A DNA stretch of 7,446 bases, taken from the NCBI GenBank assembly GCA_937981305.1, contig CALJPB010000337.1, positions 1 through 7,446 on the forward strand, written 5' to 3'. This DNA comes from an uncultured Selenomonas sp. (GTDB lineage: Bacteria > Bacillota > Negativicutes > Selenomonadales > Selenomonadaceae). Positions 1-5,494 of this stretch are shown here, one piece after another. Under the pieces are notes generated by a model, which was given only the letters and a program-made list of their open reading frames with translations, did no database searches and was not told the origin of the DNA. The stretch's first letter is position 1; every line of letters begins with the position of its first letter. The translations under genes were made by a program, and so were the position numbers.

Positions 1-75
1 TGGTGACGCCTATGGGATTCGAACCCATGAACCCGCCGTGAGAGGGCGGTGTCTTAACCACTTGACGAAGGCGCC
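1..75 (-). tRNA. tRNA-Glu, anticodon CTC (second copy in transcript order)
   Basis: The reverse complement folds as a full cloverleaf. The acceptor stem is GGCGCCT with AGGCGTC (one G-T wobble), the anticodon stem CCGCC/GGCGG encloses loop CTCTCAC, and the T arm ATGGG/CCCAT has loop TTCGAAT. Anticodon CTC lies at 40-42 and reads GAG, so this is tRNA-Glu. The discriminator base is A and CCA is encoded in the DNA (positions 1-3). The gene is identical to the copy at 82-156, from which it is separated by only 6 bp, so both are probably cut from one precursor. No terminator is visible because the window ends at the CCA. Confidence 0.96.
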
Positions 76-81
76 GATAAT

Positions 82-156
82 TGGTGACGCCTATGGGATT
101 CGAACCCATGAACCCGCCGTGAGAGGGCGGTGTCTTAACCACTTGACGAAGGCGCC
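82..156 (-). tRNA. tRNA-Glu, anticodon CTC (promoter-proximal copy)
   Basis: The sequence is identical over all 75 bases to the tRNA at 1-75, with the same cloverleaf, encoded CCA (82-84) and CTC anticodon at 121-123. It is the first gene behind the promoter at 176-204. The two flanking spacers differ (gataat at 76-81, acatat at 157-162), so the identity is confined to the gene itself. Both copies lie directly downstream of gltX, which encodes the enzyme that charges them. Confidence 0.96.
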
Positions 157-175
157 ACATATGTGAACAGGAGGT

Positions 176-204
176 ACTATATCATAGTTTTACAAAAAAC
201 GCAA
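176..204 (-). promoter_or_regulatory. promoter of the tRNA-Glu pair
   Basis: On the minus strand a -35 element TTGCGT (199-204) and a -10 element TATAGT (176-181) are separated by exactly 17 bp. The tRNA begins 19 bp after the -10. The -35 lies at the loop edge of the inverted repeat at 186-222, and the spacer is its left arm. Called from consensus and position only. Confidence 0.6.
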
Positions 205-222
205 GCATTTTTTTGTAAAACT
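186..222 (-). terminator. AT-rich perfect inverted repeat after gltX, possible terminator or operator
   Basis: Two 14-bp arms, AGTTTTACAAAAAA (186-199) and its exact reverse complement (209-222), flank a 9-base loop. The element starts 6 bp after the gltX stop. As RNA it would form a long A-U hairpin with six U in the 3' arm, which could end gltX transcription. It lacks the usual GC-rich stem with a trailing U run, and it overlaps the tRNA promoter. An operator or weak attenuator between gltX and the tRNAs is therefore equally possible. Confidence 0.5.
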
Positions 223-228
223 TCACTA

Positions 229-1704
229 TCATGCCGCAAGATGTGAAAGTGCCGTACGCAGGCGCGCAAGTCCATCCTCTCTGCCGAGGATGGCAAGCAG
301 CTCCGTCGCGCCGCCCGGCGTGACCGCCTGTCCCGCCGCTGCGATGCGCAGCACCCACATAACCGTCCCCTTCTTCCATCCCTCACGCTCGATGCACTCT
401 TCAAGCAGAGCATACAGGAGATCGTTCTCCCAGTGCTCGGCGGGCAGTGCCGCGAGGATGTCGATGAGCGCGGGCAGGAGTTCCTTGGCCGCTGCCGGAG
501 TCACCTTGTTGCGCTTGTTCTCGTAGAGTGCTGCATCGAACGGCGGTGTCTCGATGAGGAATGCGATGGAGGGACGTACGTCGGAGAGCTTCGTCACGCG
601 CGTGCGCAGGAGACGTGCAATCGCCGCCCACTGCTCCGCCAGCCGTGCGGGGAGTTCTCCCGCGAACGGACGCGCCGCCTCAGCGAACGCCTCATCCGTC
701 ATCGCCTTGAAATACTCCCCGCTCATCCAGCCGAGCTTGTCGTAGTCAAAGACGGCGGGCGATTTCGACAGTCCTTCGAGGGAGAACGACTCGATCAGTT
801 CGTCCATCGAAAAGACTTCCTGATTCGTCGTCTTCGGACTCCAGCCGAGGAGTGCGACGTAGTTCACAATCGCCTCGGCAGGATAGCCCATTGCCACGAG
901 ATCGGCAAAGCTCGTTGCCCCGTGCCGCTTCGAGAGCTTGCTCGTCCTGCCCGTTGCGTCGTCGCGCCCCATGACGGGGGCGAGATGCACGAATACAGGC
1001 GGTTCCCACCCGAACGCCTCATAGAGAAGAACGTGCTTCGGCGTCGATGTGATGAACTCCGTCCCGCGGATGATGTGGGACACCCGCATGAGGTGATCGT
1101 CGATAACATTCGCGAAATTATACGTCGGCATCCCGTCACGCTTTAAGAGCACCTGATCTTCGAGCTCCGTATTCGGGATCGTGACATTGCCGTGGAGCAC
1201 ATCGTAGAACGTCGTCTCTCCGACGAGCGGCATCTTTTGACGGATGACATATTCCTCGCCGCGTGCGAGATGTTCCTCCACCTCGGCGGAGCTGAGGTCG
1301 CGGCAGGTACGCGGATAGCCGCCAAATGTCTTTTCTCCCTCAGATGGTTCCACTTCCTCCGTATGGTTGCAGAAGCAGCGGTAGGCGTGCCCGCTCGCGA
1401 CGAGCCGTTCGGCGTATTCCTTGTAGATCGCCATGCGCTCGCTCTGAACGTAGGGACCATACACACCGCCGATCCCATCGGGCCCCTCGTCAGGCACGAT
1501 CTTTGCCGCGTCGAGGGTGCGGCGGATGAAGTCCACGGCATCCGCGACGTAGCGGTTCCGATCCGTATCCTCAATGCGCAGGATAAATGTTCCGTCATTT
1601 GCGCGCGCAAACAGATACGCATAGAGTGCCGTGCGCAGATTACCGATGTGCATATAGCCCGTCGGGCTCGGTGCAAAACGGGTGCGAATTTCCGTATTTG
1701 TCAA
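229..1704 (-). CDS. gltX: glutamyl-tRNA synthetase
   Basis: Cytoplasmic class I synthetase that activates glutamate with ATP and loads it on tRNA-Glu. From the TTG start the protein has 491 residues, normal for bacterial GluRS. The N-terminal Rossmann domain opens with RFAPSPTGYMHIGNLRTA, where HIGN (about residues 19-22) is the HIGH motif. The second ATP signature, SKLSKRHGA (about 255-263), is the KMSKS loop. The remaining C-terminal third is the helical anticodon-binding part. Start choice: an in-frame GTG exists at 1725, but GGAGGA at 1711-1716 lies inside that extension and 6 nt ahead of TTG at 1704, so TTG is preferred. The dhaL stop lies 24 bp upstream, so the two genes form one operon. 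The gene ends just before the tRNA-Glu promoter region. Whether it also charges tRNA-Gln cannot be judged here. Confidence 0.96.
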   Translation of the reverse strand: MTNTEIRTRFAPSPTGYMHIGNLRTALYAYLFARANDGTFILRIEDTDRNRYVADAVDFIRRTLDAAKIVPDEGPDGIGGVYGPYVQSERMAIYKEYAERLVASGHAYRCFCNHTEEVEPSEGEKTFGGYPRTCRDLSSAEVEEHLARGEEYVIRQKMPLVGETTFYDVLHGNVTIPNTELEDQVLLKRDGMPTYNFANVIDDHLMRVSHIIRGTEFITSTPKHVLLYEAFGWEPPVFVHLAPVMGRDDATGRTSKLSKRHGATSFADLVAMGYPAEAIVNYVALLGWSPKTTNQEVFSMDELIESFSLEGLSKSPAVFDYDKLGWMSGEYFKAMTDEAFAEAARPFAGELPARLAEQWAAIARLLRTRVTKLSDVRPSIAFLIETPPFDAALYENKRNKVTPAAAKELLPALIDILAALPAEHWENDLLYALLEECIEREGWKKGTVMWVLRIAAAGQAVTPGGATELLAILGREDGLARLRTALSHLAA

Positions 1705-1710
1705 CGTACT

Positions 1711-1716
1711 TCCTCC
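1711..1716 (-). promoter_or_regulatory. ribosome binding site that sets the gltX TTG start
   Basis: GGAGGA on the minus strand lies 6 nt before TTG at 1704-1702. The alternative GTG at 1725 would place this motif inside the coding sequence and has no Shine-Dalgarno of its own within the 3 bp that separate it from the dhaL stop. Confidence 0.75.
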
Positions 1717-1728
1717 ATTATCCACAAA

Positions 1729-2358
1729 TCAGCCGCGCAGATAGCTGCACAGGGCACGGAACATGATGAGCGAACTCATTGCACCGGGATCCTCGATGCC
1801 GATGCTGCGCGGACCCACGAGTGCCGCACGGCCACGGCGTGCCGCGATGGTCTTTGTGTACTCCGCGCCCGCGCGCCCCTCGTTCAGTGCATCCTCAAGG
1901 CACTCACGCAGACTCTTGCCATCCGCATTCTCCGCGCGGAACGCATCGCGGATCGGGATGAGTGTGTCGAGCATGGTCTTGTCTCCGCGCTCGGCGCGAC
2001 CGCGCCGCTGGATCGCTGCAATCCCCGCCGTAAAGAGCTTCTCGAAGCTGTGCACGTCCAGCCGCGTCTGATCGTTCACCGCCTCACTCGCACGCACGAA
2101 GGCGATCCCGTAGAGAGGTCCTGCCGCACCGCCGACGTTCTCGATGAACGCGCGTCCAATGTGGTAGAGCACATCCTTGACCGGCGCATCCGCCGGAAGC
2201 TCCGCCAGACGCTCCTCCGCCGCCGTAAACCCGCGCGCCATATTCAGACCGTGATCCCCATCTCCGGTCCTCGCGTCCACCGCCGTCAAATAATCCTTCT
2301 GTGCCATAATCGCGGTGATGACTGCATTCACCGCATCCCTTACATTTGCCATCTCCAT
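1729..2358 (-). CDS. dhaL: dihydroxyacetone kinase ADP-binding subunit DhaL
   Basis: DhaL holds ADP/ATP and Mg and works with DhaK, which binds dihydroxyacetone covalently. In PTS-linked systems DhaM rephosphorylates the ADP on DhaL. The protein has 209 residues, close to the 210 of E. coli DhaL. Visible signatures are the three Mg-binding aspartates D28, D33 and D35 within VDARTGDGDHGLNM, the glycine-rich GGAAGPLYG (76-84), GDKTMLDTL (125-133) and GPRSIGIEDPGAMS (182-195). It is the first gene of the unit with gltX. No dhaK or dhaM is present in the window, so it is an orphan here. Start: ATG at 2358 has only a weak GGGG very close by. ATG at 2352 (residue 3) has that GGGG at 8 nt and may be the real start. 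Confidence 0.92.
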   Translation of the reverse strand: MEMANVRDAVNAVITAIMAQKDYLTAVDARTGDGDHGLNMARGFTAAEERLAELPADAPVKDVLYHIGRAFIENVGGAAGPLYGIAFVRASEAVNDQTRLDVHSFEKLFTAGIAAIQRRGRAERGDKTMLDTLIPIRDAFRAENADGKSLRECLEDALNEGRAGAEYTKTIAARRGRAALVGPRSIGIEDPGAMSSLIMFRALCSYLRG

Positions 2359-2379
2359 CGCCCCATCTTTCCCGAAATG

Positions 2380-2410
2380 AAGGAAGAACTGATCAATTCA
2401 GCAATTCCTT
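2380..2410 (-). promoter_or_regulatory. hairpin in the dhaL-gltX leader
   Basis: AAGGAA (2380-2385) pairs with TTCCTT (2405-2410), and CTGA (2389-2392) pairs with TCAG (2398-2401), with a symmetric 3x3 internal loop and a 5-base apical loop. It lies between the predicted transcription start (about 2431) and the dhaL start codon. No U run follows on either strand, so it is not a standard terminator. It could affect mRNA stability or translation. Function is inferred from position only. Confidence 0.4.
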
Positions 2411-2437
2411 AGAGTTTTCCATATTCTCACATATATT

Positions 2438-2466
2438 ATTATAGCACGGGATTTCCCATAGGAAAA
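2438..2466 (-). promoter_or_regulatory. extended -10 promoter for dhaL-gltX
   Basis: On the minus strand a perfect TATAAT (2438-2443) is preceded directly by TGC, giving an extended -10. The -35 position 17 bp upstream reads TTTTCC and is poor, as is common for extended -10 promoters. The predicted start near 2431 leaves a leader of about 70 nt before dhaL. Confidence 0.6.
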
Positions 2467-2510
2467 GAGGATTCACACATTTCAAGCCGGTTTTCTGAAA
2501 AGACAGATTT

Positions 2511-2535
2511 CAAATTGTTGGTACAAATTGCAATT
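2511..2535. repeat. short direct repeat and palindrome between divergent promoters
   Basis: CAAATTG occurs at 2511-2517 and again at 2524-2530, a 13-bp period. The second copy runs into the perfect 10-bp palindrome AATTGCAATT (2526-2535). It lies upstream of both the dhaL promoter and the plus-strand RNA promoter. It could be a protein-binding site or an AT-rich UP-like stretch. No specific regulator is recognised. Confidence 0.3.
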
Positions 2536-2552
2536 CCCGTATTTGTCAAGTC

Positions 2553-2581
2553 TTGCGGCTCACTTTTTTTTATGCTATCAT
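2553..2581 (+). promoter_or_regulatory. promoter of the 6S-like RNA
   Basis: A -35 element TTGCGG (2553-2558) and a -10 element TATCAT (2576-2581) are 17 bp apart, predicting a start near 2588. The arrangement (TTGCG-type -35, 17-bp spacer) matches that of the tRNA promoter at 176-204, as expected for a strongly expressed stable RNA. Confidence 0.55.
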
Positions 2582-2587
2582 AATGCA

Positions 2588-2768
2588 CAAGAAGGTGAGC
2601 CTTAGATGTGCGTATGCCTTAGCAATGTCTAACCTACAGATTATTTAGGGAATCCGAATTGATTCCGGTGAATGCGATACTCCTTCGGAGGACGCGGTAG
2701 TCGGACTTAGGGTACCCACCTGCTTTACGCAGGTATAGACATATAAGTCATACGGCATTTCAGACCCC
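2588..2768 (+). ncRNA. ssrS: probable 6S RNA
   Basis: There is no credible reading frame, but the stretch folds into one long interrupted hairpin of 6S type. The closing stem pairs ATG.GCGTATG (2606-2616) with CATACGGCAT (2749-2758), then ATGTCTA (2625-2631) with TAGACAT (2736-2742). The apical arm pairs TCCG (2663-2666) with CGGA (2701-2704), GCG with CGC, and CTCC with GGAG around TTC. Between them is a large open bubble whose 3' side carries a perfect small hairpin ACCTGC/GCAGGT (2719-2735), a feature typical of 6S RNA. 6S RNA binds the housekeeping RNA polymerase by mimicking an open promoter. The element has its own promoter and terminator and is about 180-235 nt long. A riboswitch leader of the downstream gene is the main alternative. 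Exact ends are approximate. Confidence 0.55.
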
Positions 2769-2776
2769 TCTCTTGC

Positions 2777-2824
2777 GGTCAGAGTGGAACTGCCCCTGCG
2801 GCGGCTCTGTTCTGACCTTTTTTT
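2777..2824 (+). terminator. intrinsic terminator of the 6S-like RNA
   Basis: GGTCAGAGTGGA (2777-2788) pairs, with wobbles, with TCTGTTCTGACC (2806-2817). The inner stem CTGCC/GGCGG surrounds a CCTGC loop, and seven T follow (2818-2824). This is a strong Rho-independent terminator, separating the RNA from the coding gene at 2913. Confidence 0.85.
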
Positions 2825-2849
2825 GTATGCGCACAGCGGCAGGATTTTT

Positions 2850-2876
2850 TTGAAAAGAACCGAATAAATATAATGT
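2850..2876 (+). promoter_or_regulatory. candidate promoter of the FtsA-like gene
   Basis: After the terminator, the AT-rich stretch holds TTGAAA (2850-2855) and overlapping -10-like hexamers TATAAT (2869-2874) and TAATGT (2871-2876). Spacing is only 13-15 bp, so the exact hexamer pair is uncertain. A separate promoter is nonetheless expected because the strong terminator lies just upstream. Confidence 0.4.
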
Positions 2877-2912
2877 TATACATGAACTCACACAGGATCA
2901 GGGGAGATCAAC

Positions 2913-5408
2913 ATGACGGATCCGGATAAAACGAACGAAGAAATGAACACCGCCACGCCCAAAAAGCGCGGCCGCCCCAAAAAACGCATACAAGAAGATA
3001 CGGAGGACACTGCCGCCAAGAAGCGCGGTCGTCCAAAGAAGGGGGAACCCGCTGCCGCGCAGGTCGCACCGCGCCGTCAGCGGCCTGCAGAGCTGGTCTT
3101 TGCGCTCGACATCGGCACGCGCAGCGTCATCGGTATCGTCGCCGAACAGCGGGATGGTCTTCTCCACATCCTCGCCACGGAACGCATGGAGCACAAGACG
3201 CGAGCCATGCTCGACGGTCAGATTCACGATGTTCCCCAGGTCGCCGCCATCATTCGCGAGGTCAAACGCCGCCTCACCGAGCGTACGGGCGCACTCAGCA
3301 GTGCCGCCGTGGCTGCCGCAGGGCGTGCACTCTACACGATGACGGCGGAGGCGGAGCAGGAGATCACGGGTACGATCACGCCCGCACAGCAGCGCGATCT
3401 TGACTTTGCGGGTGTCCAGGCAGCACAGCGGAAGCTCGCCCACTCGCATACAGTGGATGATCCGACGCGCTACTACTGCGTCGGCTACAGCACAATCCGC
3501 TACGAGCTCGACGGCAACGAGCTCAAAACCCTCATCGGGCAGCGCGGCAGACACGCAAAGGCGACGGTCATCGCCACCTTCCTCCCGCGTCAGGTCGTCG
3601 ACTCCATGCAGTCGGCGCTGCGCGAAACACATCTTGAGATGCGCGCGCTCACCCTCGAACCGATTGCGGGCATCAACGTCCTCATCCCCCCCACAATGCG
3701 TCACCTCAACCTCGTCCTCGTGGATATCGGCGCAGGCACGTCCGATGTTGCCATCACGCGCGGCGGCTCTGTCATCGCCTACGGCATGGTGCCGATGGCG
3801 GGCGATGAGATCACGGAGGCGATCTCGCGTGAGTACCTGCTCGACTTCAACATCGCCGAGGACATCAAGCGCAAGGCGGCGGACGGACAGGATGTCTCGT
3901 TCACGGACATCCTCGGCATGAAGCTTGCACTCACTGCCGATCAGGTTCTCACCGCGATCAAGCCCGGGGTCGAGAACCTTGCAACGGCGATTGCAAAGCA
4001 GATTTTGGATCTGAACGGAGAACCGCCACAGGCGGTTATGCTGGTCGGCGGCGGTGCGCTCACGCCCATGATGCCGGAACTTGTGGCGGGTGCACTCGGC
4101 ATTCCCGAGGCACGCGTCGCCGTGCGTCAGCCGGATGAGGTGGACGGCGTTGCGGAGCTGCCCGAAGAACTCCACGCCCCCGATGCGGTCACACCGCTCG
4201 GCATCCTGAAGATCGCTTCCATCAACACCCTGCACTTCCTCGCCGTCTGGATCAACGATATCGAGTACAGCCTCTTTAACTTCCGCGAACTCAATGTCTC
4301 CGACGCGCTGCTCGCGGCCGGCATCAGTCTCAGGAAATACAACGGCCGCCCCGGCATGGGGCTCATGATTACCGTGAACGGTGAGCGGCGCAGCTTCCCC
4401 GGCACGATGGGGACACTCGCACAGATCACAATCGACGGTAAGAGTGCGGGGCTTGACTCCCCCATTCACGACGACTGCCGCATCAAGCTCGTCGCGGGAG
4501 AGAACGGCACGCAGCCGGAAATCCGGCTCAGGGAAGTCATCGGCACAGCGGACAGCTACACCGTTACACTCAACGGCGAGGAAAAGACTGTCACGGCAAG
4601 CATCCTCGTCAACGACAATATTCCGAGCGGCGATCCCGTTCTGCGCGACGGCGATGTCATCATCTCACGGCGCGAGCGCACCCTCGGCGAGGTGCTCCGC
4701 GCAGAGCACCTGCCGCCCACGGGACGCCGCATCTCGTACACACTCAACGGCGAGGCGCGTCGTTTCTCCACACAGCCGAAGATCACGCTGAACGACGGGC
4801 CGGCGCCGCTCTCCACCATGCTGCACGAGGGCGACGTGATCGAGTACGAGGAGACTGCGATCCCAACGGTCGCATCCGTACTGAATCTCTCCGCCGCCGC
4901 CTCCTATGCGACCATCACTTACGAGGGAGCGGAACACCACATCCCCGCCGCCGGCTTTACCCTCACGATCAATGGGCGTGCGGCATCGCCGGATACCATC
5001 GTGGAGGACGGTGCCGTCATTGCCTATCAGAAGGGTACAGGCACGGCGAACGTCAGCGAGGCACTGCTTGCGGTCGGCTTCACCCCGCCGCCCGCGACGA
5101 GCCGCGTCACCTTTACGATCCTCGTCAACGGAGTCAAGGCGGACTTTACCAGTCCCATCCGCACGGGAGATACCTTGGAAGTCCAGTTCACTCCGCTGGA
5201 AAGTATGACTCCCGCCCCCGCCGCGCCCGTCGGAGACACCCCTGCAGCGAGCGCCATTCTCTCCGGTATTGCCGCACGCGCGGGACTCATCCAGGATGCG
5301 CCAAGCCACGCGGAAACGAATGTGGAGGAAGTACACGAGCCGCCGGCACCAAAGCCGCCGCAGACCGGCGGTACGATGACAATTGACTCTCTCATGCGCT
5401 ACGATTGA
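2913..5408 (+). CDS. FtsA-like actin-fold protein with N-terminal AT-hooks and C-terminal repeat domains
   Basis: The 831-residue product is about twice the length of classical FtsA (about 420). Residues 1-58 are basic, probably disordered, and hold two copies of KKRGRPKK (17-24, 36-43), the AT-hook pattern for minor-groove binding. Residues 61-435 form an FtsA-type ATPase core: phosphate-1 loop ALDIGTRSVIGIV (64-76), an SHS2-like insert (about 100-250), phosphate-2 loop LVDIGAGTSDVAI (269-281) and adenosine motif AVMLVGGGALTPMM (374-387). Residues 485-760 contain four to five beta-rich repeats. A Pro/Ala linker and a short acidic/Pro tail follow, with no obvious FtsA-type C-terminal membrane helix. 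The start ATG has GGGGAG (2901-2906) 6 nt ahead. The gene is monocistronic and has no ftsZ beside it, so it is probably a paralogue rather than the division-cluster FtsA. A cytoskeletal or nucleoid-linked role is inference. Confidence 0.9.
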   Translation: MTDPDKTNEEMNTATPKKRGRPKKRIQEDTEDTAAKKRGRPKKGEPAAAQVAPRRQRPAELVFALDIGTRSVIGIVAEQRDGLLHILATERMEHKTRAMLDGQIHDVPQVAAIIREVKRRLTERTGALSSAAVAAAGRALYTMTAEAEQEITGTITPAQQRDLDFAGVQAAQRKLAHSHTVDDPTRYYCVGYSTIRYELDGNELKTLIGQRGRHAKATVIATFLPRQVVDSMQSALRETHLEMRALTLEPIAGINVLIPPTMRHLNLVLVDIGAGTSDVAITRGGSVIAYGMVPMAGDEITEAISREYLLDFNIAEDIKRKAADGQDVSFTDILGMKLALTADQVLTAIKPGVENLATAIAKQILDLNGEPPQAVMLVGGGALTPMMPELVAGALGIPEARVAVRQPDEVDGVAELPEELHAPDAVTPLGILKIASINTLHFLAVWINDIEYSLFNFRELNVSDALLAAGISLRKYNGRPGMGLMITVNGERRSFPGTMGTLAQITIDGKSAGLDSPIHDDCRIKLVAGENGTQPEIRLREVIGTADSYTVTLNGEEKTVTASILVNDNIPSGDPVLRDGDVIISRRERTLGEVLRAEHLPPTGRRISYTLNGEARRFSTQPKITLNDGPAPLSTMLHEGDVIEYEETAIPTVASVLNLSAAASYATITYEGAEHHIPAAGFTLTINGRAASPDTIVEDGAVIAYQKGTGTANVSEALLAVGFTPPPATSRVTFTILVNGVKADFTSPIRTGDTLEVQFTPLESMTPAPAAPVGDTPAASAILSGIAARAGLIQDAPSHAETNVEEVHEPPAPKPPQTGGTMTIDSLMRYD
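2961..3041 (+). other. coding segment for two AT-hook motifs
   Basis: The octapeptide KKRGRPKK is encoded at 2961-2984 and again at 3018-3041, 19 codons apart. The synonymous codons differ (for example CGCGGCCGCCCC against CGCGGTCGTCCA). The protein motif is therefore kept while the DNA is not, which argues for selection rather than recent duplication. GRP flanked by Lys/Arg is the AT-hook core. Confidence 0.75.
4365..5192 (+). other. coding segment for C-terminal beta-rich repeat array
   Basis: Residues 485-760 repeat a pattern: ITVNGE-like strand and turn, second strand ILVND or ITLNDG, then DGDVI. Instances begin near residues 485 (ITVNGERRSF, ITIDGK), 549 (YTVTLNGEE, ILVND, RDGDVI), 607 (ISYTLNGEA, ITLNDG, EGDVI) and 666 (ATITYEGAE, LTINGR, EDGAVI). 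A partial copy follows at 731 (FTILVNG, RTGDTL). Unit length is roughly 60 residues. The pattern resembles small beta-grasp-like folds, but the fold assignment is inference. Confidence 0.6.
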
Positions 5409-5419
5409 TTGCCCCAACG

Positions 5420-5455
5420 AAAAAAGAGCCTCTGCCTCGGCAGAAGCTCTTTTTT
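5420..5455. terminator. bidirectional intrinsic terminator
   Basis: AAAAAAGAGC (5420-5429) and TCTGC (5431-5435) pair with GCAGA (5440-5444) and GCTCTTTTTT (5446-5455) around a CTCG loop, with a single C/A mismatch. The A and T runs at both ends let it work on both strands. It lies 11 bp after the FtsA-like stop and 39 bp after the stop of the convergent acyltransferase gene. Confidence 0.92.
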
Positions 5456-5494
5456 GGATGCACCAGGGTTTTGCAATCGGTCGATTCATGCCCC

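Noticed and set aside
1..156. The 81-bp tandem repeat as a mobile or CRISPR-type repeat
   Set aside because: It consists of two complete tRNA genes; only the genes are identical and the spacers differ. No array or insertion sequence features are present.
1192..2412. A 406-codon plus-strand open frame across gltX and dhaL
   Set aside because: It lies opposite two confident genes, crosses their junction and has no recognisable domain. It is a shadow frame.
2583..2648. A 21-codon open frame starting at ATG 2583 inside the 6S-like RNA
   Set aside because: The ATG lies between the -10 element and the predicted transcription start, there is no ribosome binding site, and the stretch forms the paired 5' arm of the RNA.
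2588..2824. T-box, SRP RNA or tmRNA as identity of the intergenic RNA
   Set aside because: No T-box AGGGTGGTACCGCG sequence, no SRP GGAAGGAAGCAG loop and no tmRNA tRNA-like ends were found. Position after its own promoter and before a terminator fits 6S better.
2898..4469. A 523-codon open frame on the minus strand opposite the FtsA-like gene
   Set aside because: It is antisense to a clearly recognisable protein, shows no family motif, has a composition rich in Arg, His, Asp and Cys, and has no ribosome binding site seen. Long antisense frames are common in GC-rich coding DNA.
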